64,000 bases of DNA from Citricoccus alkalitolerans (GCF_039528175.1 NZ_BAAALH010000001.1:248001-312000), one strand, 5' to 3'; shown: positions 43,679 to 55,682, numbered from the stretch's first letter. Notes: generated by a model from the sequence alone, not told the origin. A program made the numbers and translations.

Positions 43679-44755
43679 ATGACCATGACCACCGAACAGG
43701 CCGAGTGGTTCGCCGGGACGTTCGAGAAGATCTCGGACAACATCGGACAGGCCATCCTGGGCAAGGAAGACGTCATCTCTCTGGTCCTCACGGCCATGCT
43801 CACGGATGGCCACGTCCTGCTCGAGGATGCTCCGGGCACCGGCAAGACCATGCTTGCCCGCTCGCTGGCCGCCACGGTCAAGGGCACCAACTCGCGCATC
43901 CAGTTCACGCCCGACCTGCTGCCCTCTGACGTCACGGGCGTGACCATCTACGACCAGAAGTCGCAGGAGTTCGAGTTCCACCAGGGGCCGATCTTCGCGA
44001 ACATCGTGCTGGCCGATGAGATCAACCGCGCCTCACCGAAGACGCAGTCGGCCCTCCTCGAGGTCATGGAGGAGGCGCGGGTGACCGTGGACGGTGTCAC
44101 CTACACCAACGAGCGCCCCTTCATGGTCATCGCCACCCAGAATCCCATCGAGCAGGCCGGCACGTACAAGCTCCCCGAGGCCCAGCTGGATCGCTTCCTG
44201 ATCAAGACCTCGATCGGCTACCCAGACCGACGCTCCACCGTGGAGCTGCTCTCCGGTGCCGCCACCAAGGACCGCTCCGGCGCTTTGACCCCCATCATCA
44301 CCACCCAGGCCATCCGGGACATGACCGAACTGGCCACCACGGTGCATGTGGACGGGGCCGTGCTGAACTACATCGCCGAGTTGACCGAGGAGACCCGCTT
44401 GGCGGCCGAGACGCGGCTGGGAGTCTCCGTGCGAGGGGCCATGGCCATGGTGCGTGCCGCCAAGGTGCGTGCCGCCTCCTACGGTCGCAACTACGTGCTG
44501 CCGGATGACGTCAAGGACCTCGCCCCGCACGTGTGGACCCACCGGCTCGTGCTGGACCCGGAGGCCGAGTTCGCCGGAGCCACGCCCCAGGCCGTCTTGA
44601 CGCGCGTCCTGGCCACCGTCGGCGCCCCGCAGCACCGGTCCGAGGCCCCCGAACCGGCGGCCGCCATGGCGTCCGGTCCGGTTTCCGGTTCTGCTGCCGT
44701 CGAGGCGAACGGGGACACCGTGTACCGCGGTGGCTCGTCCGCCACCGGCGCCTGA
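43679..44755 (+). CDS. MoxR-family AAA+ ATPase
   Basis: A 358-residue ATPase of the MoxR branch, chaperone-like proteins that help assemble or activate membrane and metal-centre complexes. Walker A LLEDAPGTGKTMLARSLA (about residues 44-61), Walker B IVLADEINRASPKTQSA, sensor 1 FMVIATQNPIEQAGTY and sensor 2/arginine region TRLGVSVRGAMAMVRAAK are all present. A disordered 45-residue tail follows. The ATG at 43679 (MTMTTEQAEWF) is chosen from the conserved N-terminus; the frame upstream overlaps the giant gene. It lies 73 bases after that gene and 16 bases before the DUF58 gene, the usual MoxR partner. Confidence 0.93.
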   Translation: MTMTTEQAEWFAGTFEKISDNIGQAILGKEDVISLVLTAMLTDGHVLLEDAPGTGKTMLARSLAATVKGTNSRIQFTPDLLPSDVTGVTIYDQKSQEFEFHQGPIFANIVLADEINRASPKTQSALLEVMEEARVTVDGVTYTNERPFMVIATQNPIEQAGTYKLPEAQLDRFLIKTSIGYPDRRSTVELLSGAATKDRSGALTPIITTQAIRDMTELATTVHVDGAVLNYIAELTEETRLAAETRLGVSVRGAMAMVRAAKVRAASYGRNYVLPDDVKDLAPHVWTHRLVLDPEAEFAGATPQAVLTRVLATVGAPQHRSEAPEPAAAMASGPVSGSAAVEANGDTVYRGGSSATGA

Positions 44756-44771
44756 GAGGCCCCCGCACCAC

Positions 44772-46163
44772 ATGAGCACGCAGTCATCACCCGAAACGCG
44801 ACGTTCGCGGCGCTCCACGAAGACCAGACGCCGCCGTGGATCGGCAATCAAGGACACTCCGCAGCAGAAGGGCCCCTCCACGTCCTCCGAACGGGCCAGC
44901 AAGGCGGCGGTCCAGCTGCAGGACCGTTGGCGGCGCCTGCGGGAGACGACGGCGGCCAGCACCGAACCGGCTCGCGAGGCCGCGACCGGCTGGTGGGGCA
45001 GGAAAGTCCAGCCGATCCTGGAGATCGTCTCTCCGTTGGGCTGGCTCGTGCTGGTCATCACCGTCGGGTCCTGGGTCGTAGGACTCGTGTTCGGCTGGGC
45101 CGAGGCCATCGTGGCCGGGTTGGTGGGCGTGTTCCTGCTGTTGCTCGCGATCGGGTTCATCCTGGGCCGATCCTCCTACCGGGTGGACCTTGACCTGGCG
45201 CGGTCCCGCGTGGCCGTGGGTGACCGTGCCGTGGGCGCGATCGAGGTGACCAACACGGCGGTCAAGGCCTTGATGCCTGCCGCCATGGAACTGCCCGTGG
45301 GCCGGGCCACCGCCGTCTTCCAGCTGCCGCGTATGCGCCCTGGTGCCGTGCACGAGGACCTCTTCACCATCCCCACGCATCGCCGCGCGGTCATCACGGT
45401 CGGCCCCGTGCGCTCCGTGCGCCAGGATCCGCTCGCCCTGCTGCGCCGCCAGCTGAAGTGGACCGAGCCGGAGGAACTGTTCGTCCACCCGAGGACGGTG
45501 GCACTGCAGGGCTCCTCGGCCGGGTTCATCCGCGACCTCGAGGGCCTGCCCACCCGTGACCTTTCCAGTGCTGACGTCTCCTTCCACGCGCTACGCGACT
45601 ACGTCCCCGGTGATGATCGCCGCCACATCCACTGGAAGACGGTGGCCCGCACCAACAAGCTCATGGTCCGTCAGTTCGAGGAGACGCGGCGCGCGCACCT
45701 GGCCATCGCCCTGTCCACGAGCACGTCCGAGTACGCCACCGAGAACGACTTCGAGCTCGCGATCTCCGTCGCGTCCTCCATCGGGCTCGAGGCCTTCAAG
45801 GAGCAGCGCAACCTGTCCATCCGCACCCATGCCGGGCCGGTCCACACGGAGACCGGGCGCAACATGTTGGATGACATGACCCGGATCGAGGGCAAGCCGC
45901 TACGCAAGACCAGTGTGGACGTGGCCCGAGAGACTGCCGACCACGTCCCCAATGCCTCGGTGTTCTTCCTCATCACGGGGGACCAGCCGACGGCCGGGGA
46001 CCTGCGCAAGGCCACGAACCACGTGCCCCCGGGCATCCGTGCGTTCGCCATCCGCTGTGCCCACGGTCTGGAGACCCAGCGAGCCAACATCGGCGACCTC
46101 ACCGTCGTCTCGATCGGCGACCTGCAGGATCTCGGGCTGGCCCTGCGCAAGGCGGCGGCATGA
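44772..46163 (+). CDS. DUF58 domain membrane protein
   Basis: A 463-residue protein: a very basic cytoplasmic N-terminus (about 1-85, ETRRSRRSTKTRRRRGS), two membrane segments (about 90-133), then a large C-terminal region with the DUF58 core HALRDYVPGDDRRHIHWKTV followed by MVRQFEETR. DUF58 proteins accompany MoxR ATPases and often have a vWA-like fold; they are thought to be part of the assembly target or adaptor. Start ATG 44772; the next gene starts inside its stop (ATGA at 46160). Confidence 0.9.
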   Translation: MSTQSSPETRRSRRSTKTRRRRGSAIKDTPQQKGPSTSSERASKAAVQLQDRWRRLRETTAASTEPAREAATGWWGRKVQPILEIVSPLGWLVLVITVGSWVVGLVFGWAEAIVAGLVGVFLLLLAIGFILGRSSYRVDLDLARSRVAVGDRAVGAIEVTNTAVKALMPAAMELPVGRATAVFQLPRMRPGAVHEDLFTIPTHRRAVITVGPVRSVRQDPLALLRRQLKWTEPEELFVHPRTVALQGSSAGFIRDLEGLPTRDLSSADVSFHALRDYVPGDDRRHIHWKTVARTNKLMVRQFEETRRAHLAIALSTSTSEYATENDFELAISVASSIGLEAFKEQRNLSIRTHAGPVHTETGRNMLDDMTRIEGKPLRKTSVDVARETADHVPNASVFFLITGDQPTAGDLRKATNHVPPGIRAFAIRCAHGLETQRANIGDLTVVSIGDLQDLGLALRKAAA

Positions 46164-48721
46164 TGGCCCGCGGCGCGAGGAAGTCCATGCCCACACTGCC
46201 CCGGCAGCCGCGCCAGAAGGGGCTCCGGCTCGGCTTCTCCTGGGCCCAGATCGCGATCGACGCAGCGGTGCTGCTCGTGCTGCTCGGCCTCGGCCTGCTG
46301 GGCTTCCAGGACACCTTCGCCGGTGACTGGCACTACCTGGTGGCCGGGTTCGGCGGCATCGTGCTGGGTCTCGGCGTTGCCCTGGCCAGCGCCTACCTGC
46401 GCTGGAACGTGTGGATGACCACCGGTGCGGCCGTCCTCGGCTATCTCGTCTTCGGGTTCGCGCTGGCGGCCCCCACAGAGGCCGCCGTCGGCTTCCTGCC
46501 GAGCCTGGACGCCCTGCTGGTCCTGGTGACCGGGCCGGTCACGGCCTGGAAGGACATCCTCACGGTGGCCGCGCCGGTCGGCGTCAACGGCGGCATGCTC
46601 GTGGCCCCCTACCTGTCCGCGATGCTCACCGCCCTCGTGGCCGGTCTCCTGGCCTGGCGGGTCCGTCTGCCCTACTGGACGGTCATCCCCGTGTTGGTGA
46701 TGACCGTCGTCGGGATCATGTTCGGCACCAAGGACGCACCCATGGCCGTGGTGCGCGGCATGCTGCTGATCATGGGCGCCGTCGCCTGGCTCGCCTGGCG
46801 TCATCACCGCATGCGCGTGCAGGGAACTCGGACAGACACAGCCGGCGCCGACGCGGCGGACACCACCACCGTGTCCAACCCGGCGACCGCGCGCAGGATG
46901 GTTTGGCGCCGCGTCGGCATGGGAGCTGCAGTGCTCGCCGTCGCCGGCGTGCTGACCGCCTCCGCCTCGCCGCTGCTGCTGCAGGATCAGGACCGCAAGG
47001 TGCTGCGCGACGTCGTGGATCCGCCCATCGAGCTGTTCGACTACCCGAGCCCGCTGATGAAGTTCCGCCAGTACGTCAAGGACCAGCATGAGGAGGTCCT
47101 TTTCACCGTCGACGGACTGCCCGAGGGACAGCGGGTCCGCCTGGCCGCGCTCGATGCCTACGATGGCATGGTCTACAACGTGAACCCGCAGTCCGGGGGC
47201 AACTTCTCGCCCGTCGGTGATGCCTCCCGGCTCTCCGGCACCGCTGAGACCGAGATCCCGAACCGCGCCGCCGGCACCCTGGACATCAGCATCGAGGCCT
47301 ACAACGGGGTCTGGCTGCCCGGCGGCGGCAAGCTCAGCGGTGCTGTGCTGCAGGGACCGCGGGCGGACCAACTCTCGACATCGCTCTACTACAACGACGG
47401 CAACGAGACCGCCCTGTCCACCATCCCGCTGCGGGAGGGCGACTCCTACACCGCGGACGTGGTCTTCCCGGTGCAGGTGGCGTCCGAGGACCTCGAGGGC
47501 CAGGACTTCGGCGAGATCATCATGCCGGAACTGACCGGGGTGCCGCAGGTCGTCCCGGAGAAGGCCGCTGAACTGACGGGCAACCAGGACCAGCCCTTCG
47601 GCATCGCCAGCGGCTTGGCGTCCACCCTGCACGAGTCCGGCGCCTTCTCCAACGGCCGCGAGGGCGAGGTCACCTCCCTCTCCGGCCACTACGCCGGCCG
47701 CATCACCCAGTTGCTGGACGCCGAACAGTGGATCGGCGATGACGAACAGTACGCCGTCGGCATGGCCTTGATGGCCCGGTCCCTGGATATCCCGGCCCGC
47801 GTGGTCATGGGCTTCTATCCGGAGAACTACCCCGCGGGCGGCGGCCCGATCCAGATCAAGGGCAAGGATGTCCACGCCTGGGTCGAGGTCAACTTCGCGA
47901 ACGTCGGCTGGATCGCCCTGGATCCCACCCCGGACAAGGACAACGTCCCCACGCCGCCGCAGCAGGAACCCCAGTCCACGCCCAAGCCGCAGGTGCTCCA
48001 GCCCCCGCCACCGCCGCAGGAGCAGGCCGACCTGCCCCCGGACACGGCACCGGAGCCCCAGGACGCCGAGCAGGAGGAACGGTCCTGGTGGGACCAGTGG
48101 GGCCACATCGTCATGATTGTGGTCTACTCGCTGATCCCCCTGCTGATCCTGATGATCCCGCTGCTCATCATCGCTATCCTCAAGGGTCGCCGCCGCAAGA
48201 GGCGGCGCGAGGCGCAGACACCCGCCGAGCAGGTCTCCGGCGGCTGGTCCGAGGTGCTCAGCCTCGCCACGGACCTCGGCTCCGAACCCCAGCGCTCCGG
48301 TACCCGGCGCGAGCACGCGGCGGAGCTGGTCGGGGCCTTCCCGACGGCGGCCGCCGGCACCACGTTGCTGGCCCGCCGCGCGGACCAGGCCGTCTTCGGC
48401 CCGGGAGAGCCGAACGAGGCCCAGGTGGCCGACTACTGGGCGCGGGTCGACGAGAACATCGCCGGCATGCGTGACTCAGTGAGCGGCTGGCAGCGGTTCC
48501 GGGCGAAGTACACGCCTCGCTCGCTCATGCTCGAGGCCCGGGCCCGTCACCGGCAGCGCCGCCAGCTGAAGAAGCAGCAGCGCCAGGCGGATCGTGCTCG
48601 GATGGCCGAACGCCGCGGAGGCGACCGGACCGCCGAACGTCAGGCCCGTACCGCCCGGCGTGGCGGCAGGAGCCGCGGAGTCCGTACAGTGGATCAGCAA
48701 GCTAGCGAGAAACAGGAATAA
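46160..48721 (+). CDS. Transglutaminase-like (TgpA-type) membrane protein lacking the catalytic Cys
   Basis: An 853-residue protein: about six N-terminal membrane segments (about 15-225), an exported region, a transglutaminase-like core (about 497-594), a Pro/Gln-rich linker, a last membrane segment (about 650-674, IVMIVVYSLIPLLILMIPLL) and a basic cytoplasmic tail. The usual active-site block GDCEQYA is here IGDDEQYAVGMALMARSLDI, so the nucleophilic cysteine is replaced by Asp. The His (GKDVHAWVEV) and Asp (IALDPTPDKD) of the triad remain. It is therefore probably a structural or binding version of the fold rather than a cross-linking enzyme. Position after MoxR and DUF58 is the standard order for this trio. 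Confidence 0.9.
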   Translation: MMARGARKSMPTLPRQPRQKGLRLGFSWAQIAIDAAVLLVLLGLGLLGFQDTFAGDWHYLVAGFGGIVLGLGVALASAYLRWNVWMTTGAAVLGYLVFGFALAAPTEAAVGFLPSLDALLVLVTGPVTAWKDILTVAAPVGVNGGMLVAPYLSAMLTALVAGLLAWRVRLPYWTVIPVLVMTVVGIMFGTKDAPMAVVRGMLLIMGAVAWLAWRHHRMRVQGTRTDTAGADAADTTTVSNPATARRMVWRRVGMGAAVLAVAGVLTASASPLLLQDQDRKVLRDVVDPPIELFDYPSPLMKFRQYVKDQHEEVLFTVDGLPEGQRVRLAALDAYDGMVYNVNPQSGGNFSPVGDASRLSGTAETEIPNRAAGTLDISIEAYNGVWLPGGGKLSGAVLQGPRADQLSTSLYYNDGNETALSTIPLREGDSYTADVVFPVQVASEDLEGQDFGEIIMPELTGVPQVVPEKAAELTGNQDQPFGIASGLASTLHESGAFSNGREGEVTSLSGHYAGRITQLLDAEQWIGDDEQYAVGMALMARSLDIPARVVMGFYPENYPAGGGPIQIKGKDVHAWVEVNFANVGWIALDPTPDKDNVPTPPQQEPQSTPKPQVLQPPPPPQEQADLPPDTAPEPQDAEQEERSWWDQWGHIVMIVVYSLIPLLILMIPLLIIAILKGRRRKRRREAQTPAEQVSGGWSEVLSLATDLGSEPQRSGTRREHAAELVGAFPTAAAGTTLLARRADQAVFGPGEPNEAQVADYWARVDENIAGMRDSVSGWQRFRAKYTPRSLMLEARARHRQRRQLKKQQRQADRARMAERRGGDRTAERQARTARRGGRSRGVRTVDQQASEKQE

Positions 48722-48729
48722 GGTACCCC

Positions 48730-50046
48730 GTGCAGAAAACCCTGAACCTGGTCAACGCACCGGCCGGCAAGCGCTTGGCGGCCTGGGTGATCGACCAGAT
48801 CATTCCCGCGCTGGCCGTGGGCATCGCCTCCGGCGCCACGCTCCCCGCGGTGCTGGACTCTGCCGGGGTGGCCCAGCAGGAGGCGTTGGCCACCTTCACC
48901 ATGGCCCTGCTCATAGCGTCCGTGGTGTCCCTGGCCTACACGGTGTGGCTGTGGGGTTGGCAGGCGTCCGCGGGCAAGACCCCCGGAAACCTGGTACTGG
49001 GCCTGCGCGTCACCTCCGAGGAGGGCACTGCCGCCGGTTGGGGCCCGATCTTCCTGCGCTGGGTCATCATCTCCGTCAGCGGTGTCGTCCCGGTGATCGG
49101 CCCCATCCTGATGCTGCTGTCCAACATCTGGGACACCAACCACCAACGCCAGGGCTGGCATGACAAGGTGGCCCGCACCCTGGTGGTGGACGTCAACACC
49201 GGCCGCAACCCGCTGACCAGCGGTGGCCTCTACGGCCCCTCCACCTTCGCGCCCGGTGCCATGCAGCCCGGAGATCCCGGCCATCCCGAGACCGGTGTGT
49301 CCGTGCCGCCGGCCTCCCGCTGGCCGGCCTTCAACCCGGCCGTCGCCGCCGGGCCCATCTCCTCCGTGCCCGGGGCAGGCCCGGCCGCTGCCCCCGGGGC
49401 ACCTCAGCCGGGTGCGCCGCAGCAGCCGGCCCAGCCGTCGTCGGGCCCCTTCCCCGGCCCCGCGACCGGCGCACCCGTATCCAGACCGGCGCCCGGCGTC
49501 CAGCCGGCGGTCAACGCGCCGGATGCCACCGGACCGTCAGCCCCGGCTCCCGCGGAGGTTCCGGCCCCGGCCACGTCCGGTGCAGGCCAATCCTCCTCGG
49601 GGTACAACGAGAATCAGGTCGTCCTGGTCGGGGGCACCGCCGAGACGGCGACCCCGGGCGACCCGGATCAGGAGATGGGATCCACCCAGCTGCGCAGCCA
49701 CGTGAGTGCGGGACCCGCCGCCGTCAGGCTCCGGTTCGACGACGGCCAGAGCCACGTGCTCGCCGGCGCGGCCCTGGTGGGCCGCAACCCGGCCGCCGCC
49801 GCGGGTGAGACCGTGGACCTGCTCATCCCGTTCGCCGACATGGGCCGTTCCGTGTCCAAGACGCACTTGCACCTGACCGTCGACTCGACCGGCGTGTGGG
49901 TGACGGACCGAAACTCCACCAACGGCTCGGGCGTGACGCCGCACGGAGGCGAACGGCAGCGCCTCGATCCCGGCCAGCCCGTCCTGGCGGCGGTCGGGTC
50001 CACGGTGCACTTCGGCGACCGCTCCTTCACGGTGTCGGCTGCATGA
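48730..50046 (+). CDS. RDD membrane domain fused to FHA domain
   Basis: A 438-residue protein. An RDD domain fills about 1-155 with three or four membrane segments (APAGKRLAAWVIDQIIPALA, MALLIASVVSLAYTVWLWGW, GKTPGNLVLGLRV, VIISVSGVVPVIGPILMLL). A disordered Pro/Ala/Gly-rich linker of about 160 residues leads to an FHA domain (about 318-437) with GAALVGRNPAAAAG, SVSKTHLHLTVDSTG and VTDRNSTNGSGV, the Gly-Arg, Ser-x-x-His and Asn-Gly residues of phosphothreonine binders. It should dock a phosphorylated partner at the membrane, most likely a target of the kinase at 52945. GTG start 8 bases after the preceding stop. Confidence 0.9.
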   Translation: MQKTLNLVNAPAGKRLAAWVIDQIIPALAVGIASGATLPAVLDSAGVAQQEALATFTMALLIASVVSLAYTVWLWGWQASAGKTPGNLVLGLRVTSEEGTAAGWGPIFLRWVIISVSGVVPVIGPILMLLSNIWDTNHQRQGWHDKVARTLVVDVNTGRNPLTSGGLYGPSTFAPGAMQPGDPGHPETGVSVPPASRWPAFNPAVAAGPISSVPGAGPAAAPGAPQPGAPQQPAQPSSGPFPGPATGAPVSRPAPGVQPAVNAPDATGPSAPAPAEVPAPATSGAGQSSSGYNENQVVLVGGTAETATPGDPDQEMGSTQLRSHVSAGPAAVRLRFDDGQSHVLAGAALVGRNPAAAAGETVDLLIPFADMGRSVSKTHLHLTVDSTGVWVTDRNSTNGSGVTPHGGERQRLDPGQPVLAAVGSTVHFGDRSFTVSAA

Positions 50047-50938
50047 CCTTGAATGCCAGTGTGGACGTACCCCAGAGACCATTCCGACTCAACTACGGCT
50101 TCGGCTCCCATCGGGGCCTGCGCCGGCAACTGAATGAGGACTCACTGGTGGTGACCGGCAACCTCTTCGCCGTTGCCGACGGCATGGGCGGCCACGAGGC
50201 CGGCGAGGTCGCCAGCCGGATCTGCGTGGAGACGCTGGCCGCGGGGGTCAAGGAGGTCCGCAACGATCTCACCGCTGACGAGCTGCAGCAGCTCATGGTC
50301 ACGGCAGACCAGGCCATCCGCAGGGTCGGGGGATCCCGCGCGGGGACCACCCTGGCCGGGGTGGCCATCGTCCGAGAACTGCAGGGGCTGTACTGGATGG
50401 TTTTCAACGTGGGCGACTCCCGCACCTACCGGCTCTCCGAGGGCGAGTTCGAGCAGGTCAGCGTTGACCACTCGGAGGTCCAGGAGATGGTGGACCAGGG
50501 TTACCTCACGGATGAGGAGGCCCGGCACCACCCGCGCCGTCATGTCATCACCAGGGCGCTGGGCACCGGGGAGGCCTCGACGGCCGACTTCTGGATGCTG
50601 TCCGTCCATGACGGCGACCGGCTGATGGTCTGCTCGGACGGGCTGACGTCCGAGGTGCCCGACGAGGAGATCCGCCGCGAACTGGCAGAGAACCACTCAC
50701 CCCAGGATGCCGTGGACGCGTTGATACGGCTGGCCCTGGACGGTGGCGGCCGGGACAACATCACCGTGATCGTGGTGGATGTGGAGGACACGGCCGCCGA
50801 GGGCGACCGAGAGTCCACATCGCCGCGGCCCGGGGAACCGGATGAGCAGCAGACCACTCGTCCCCGGTTCGACGGGGGCAGCGGTGGACGGATGGTCAAC
50901 GGTGAACGCGTGTTCGGCATGGATGAGGATGAAGGGGA

Positions 50939-50942
<4 letters not shown>
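50043..50942 (+). CDS. PP2C-family Ser/Thr protein phosphatase
   Basis: A 299-residue soluble phosphatase with all PP2C motifs: RGLRRQLNEDSLVV, LFAVADGMGGHEAGEVAS (metal-binding Asp-Gly), SRAGTTLAGVAI, MVFNVGDSRTYRLSEGEFEQ, MVCSDGLTSEV and GGGRDNITVIVVDVED. It has no membrane segment; a 50-residue acidic tail follows the domain. It is the natural opponent of the kinase encoded two genes downstream. The ATG at 50043 overlaps the previous stop (ATGA) and the next gene overlaps its own stop, so phosphatase, FHA proteins and kinase are translated as a coupled series. Confidence 0.94.
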
Positions 50943-52944
<2,002 letters not shown>

Positions 52945-52948
<4 letters not shown>

Positions 52949-54630
52949 GCGGTAAACGGCCACCGGCCCCGCCGCCGCACATCGACGGGTTCCGGTACGT
53001 CAGCCTGCTGGGCTCCGGCGGCTTCTCGGACGTCTACCTCTACGAGCAGGACCGGCCCCGGCGCAAGGTGGCCGTCAAGGTGCTGCTCTCCGGCCTCAAG
53101 ACCGAACGGGCGCGCAAGTCCTTCGAGTCCGAGGCCAACCTCATGGCCCAGCTGTCCTCGCACCCGTACATCGTCACGATCTACGAGGCGGACATCACCG
53201 AGGACGGTCACTCCTACCTGGCCATGGAGTACTGCTCCCGGCCCTCCCTGGACCTGCGCTACCGCCGCTCCCGGTTGGGCGTGGACGAGGTCCTGGCCGT
53301 CGGCATCCAGGTCGCCTCCGCAGTGGAGTCCGCGCACCGGGCCGGGATCGTGCACCGGGACATCAAACCCGCCAATATCCTCACCACGGACTACAACCGC
53401 CCCGCTCTGACGGACTTCGGCATCTCCGGCACCACGGACATGCTGGATGACGATGCCGGGATGTCCATCCCGTGGTCCGCACCGGAGGCGTTCACCGGGG
53501 GGAGCCCGGATGGGTTCGCGATGGATGTGTGGTCCCTCGGCGCCACGCTCTACACCCTGCTCGCCGGGAGATCCCCGTTCGTGCGGCCGGGGGCGGACAA
53601 CTCCCAGAAGGAACTGATCTCCAGGATCGCCAAGGCACCGTTGCCGCCCCTGAACCGGGCGGACATGCCGGCCTCCCTGGAGTTGGTGCTGTCCACGGCG
53701 ATGGCCAAGAACCCCGGCTCCCGATTTCCCTCTGCGCATTCGTTCGCGTTGGCGCTGCAACGGGTCCAGACCGAGTTGGGCCTGTCCGTCACCCCGTTCG
53801 AGGTCATGGATGAGTCCGGCTCGCTGGAGGCGGAGGATGACGAGGTCGATGAGGGTGGGGACGCCACCCGTGTGCGGCAGGTCGTCTCGATCGATCCTGA
53901 TCGGGGTTCCACGAACACCTCGCGCCACTTCCCTCCGATGCCACCGCCCTCCGCGCCGAGACGTCCACAGGATGAGGTGGACGACGCCACGGTCATGCGA
54001 CCTGCCCGGGGAACGACGCCGGCCGGTCCGACCCCAGACGACGACCCGACCATCATGGGCGGGCGCATCGGCGGCGGCCTGGCGGGATCCCGCGCGCCGT
54101 CGCGCCCGCAGAGGTCCTATCCCGACGCCGGCGGAGAGTGGGAGCCTGACGGCACCACCGCACGGCGCGTGGAGGATCAACCGGCGGGTTCGCCGTTCGC
54201 CGCCTGGATGGGAGAGAACAAGGTCGGCATCATCGCCTCGCTCGTGGTTCTGGTGCTGGGGATCGTGGGTGCCGTCTGGCTGGCGAACAGCATGGCCGTC
54301 CAACCGCGGGAAGACCCGGACCCCACCTTCATCAGTGAGTCACCGGGGCTGCCGCTCCCGGAACCCGAGGATCCCGTGGCGGCGGCCGAGAACGTGACGG
54401 CCACCGTGGACGGTGCCGATGCCGTGTTCAGCTGGGAGAACCCTGATCCGAAGGACGGGGACACCTACATGTGGAGGACGTCCACGGCCACCGGACAGGG
54501 GCGGATCACCACCGCGGACGAGACCACTGCCACCACCCCCGTGCTGGAGGAGGACCGGACGTGCATCGAGGTCGTGGTGATCCGGTCCAACGGGAAGCAA
54601 TCGGACCCGACCGTGGGATGTGTGGACTGA
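52945..54630 (+). CDS. Transmembrane Ser/Thr protein kinase
   Basis: A 561-residue Hanks-type kinase. The catalytic domain (about 12-280) has LLGSGGFSDVYLYEQ, KVAVKVLLSG, IVHRDIKPANIL, LTDFGISG and IPWSAPEAFTGG. The activation segment is unusually acidic (TTDMLDDDAGMSIPW). A disordered linker of about 140 residues follows, then a membrane segment (about 424-447, IIASLVVLVLGIVGAVWLA) and a short extracellular domain that resembles a fibronectin type III fold (NVTATVDGADAVFSWENPDP) with two cysteines near its end. This outer domain could sense or bind the giant Ig/FN3 protein of the same operon; that is inference. GTG start overlaps the previous stop (GTGA). Confidence 0.93.
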
Positions 54631-54774
54631 CGGCAGTGGCTGTTCGTCCGGCGCGGCAGGGAACTCACGGACGGGCTGGCCACGGCACGGAACCGCCGCG
54701 GCGTCGCAATGGCGGCTCTTGACAGGTTTGACCGGCATCATGGGACTGAGATCTTCAACCAAGGGGGAGTGGCG

Positions 54775-55572
54775 ATGAGCGTGGACGGGCAAGGACAACG
54801 GTTCGGGCCGACTTCGCGGGTCGAGCCTGACGAGCAGGACCACGTGGACCGGCAGCCGAGTGGGGGCAGCTCGGCGGCGCTGTCGATCGACTTTGTCGGC
54901 GAATGGTACGAGGTCGTGCCCGGCCAGGTGTTCACCATCGGCCGCGAGGGTGACTTGGAGATCGACGACAATCCGTACCTGCACCGCCGTTTCATGGAGA
55001 TCCGGCAGATCGACGGGCTGTGGTGGCTGTCCAACGTGGGCACCATGATCTCCGCTACAGTGGCGGACTCCTCCGGCGGCATGCAGGCGTGGGTCTCGCC
55101 CGGTTCCCGCATCCCGTTGGTCTTCGGTCAACTGAACGTGGTGTTCACGGCCGGGCCGACCACTTATGAATTCTCTGCGCACTTGAAGAGCCCCTCGTTC
55201 CTGCAGCAGTCCAACGGCAATGACGCGGTGGGGGAGACCACCATCGGCCCGGTGATCTTCACCCCGGCCCAGAAGGCACTCATCGTGGCCCTGGCCGAGC
55301 CGATCCTGCGCCGCGGCGGCACCGGATTCTCCACGGTGCCGTCCTCCGCCAATGCCGCAAAGAGGCTGGGCTGGCCGCTGACCCGGTTCAATCGGAAGCT
55401 GGACAACGTTTGCGACAAGTTGGACCGCGTGGGTGTGGCCGGACTGCGGGGCGGCGGCGGCAAACTGGCCACGAACCGCCGTGCCCGGCTCGTGGAGCAC
55501 GCCGTGACCTCCCACCTGGTCACTCCGGATGACCTGCCGCTACTGGACCAAGCCCTCGGCGACGAGGACTGA
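54775..55572 (+). CDS. FHA-like domain fused to winged-helix domain
   Basis: A 265-residue soluble protein. An FHA-like domain occupies about 35-125 (VPGQVFTIGREGDLEIDDNP, YLHRRFMEIRQIDGLWWLSN); the Gly-Arg pair is kept but the usual Asn-Gly of the last loop is not obvious. A C-terminal region (about 160-265) reads as a helix-turn-helix/winged domain: FTPAQKALIVALAEPILRR, ANAAKRLGWPLTRFNRKLDN and VCDKLDRVGV, with a basic C-terminus. It may carry phospho-signals from the kinase to transcription. ATG 54775 is chosen with GGGGGAG 5 bases upstream. It follows the kinase by 144 bases. Confidence 0.85.
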   Translation: MSVDGQGQRFGPTSRVEPDEQDHVDRQPSGGSSAALSIDFVGEWYEVVPGQVFTIGREGDLEIDDNPYLHRRFMEIRQIDGLWWLSNVGTMISATVADSSGGMQAWVSPGSRIPLVFGQLNVVFTAGPTTYEFSAHLKSPSFLQQSNGNDAVGETTIGPVIFTPAQKALIVALAEPILRRGGTGFSTVPSSANAAKRLGWPLTRFNRKLDNVCDKLDRVGVAGLRGGGGKLATNRRARLVEHAVTSHLVTPDDLPLLDQALGDED

Positions 55573-55682
55573 TTCCGGTTGCGCCGCCGTCGCTGAGCAT
55601 GTCCCGGCGGAGTTCGCTGCGGTCCACAGGATCGAAGAGCGCCTCTGGCGCGCATGGACCTCCGGCCACCGGCGACCGAGGC

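Noticed and set aside
45671..48316. An 881-codon minus-strand frame opposite the DUF58 and transglutaminase genes
   Set aside because: It crosses two real genes and has His/Gln/Gly-rich filler composition with no recognisable motif.
46160..48721. Active transglutaminase
   Set aside because: The nucleophilic Cys of the GDCEQ block is Asp in the sequence, so enzymatic cross-linking is not supported.
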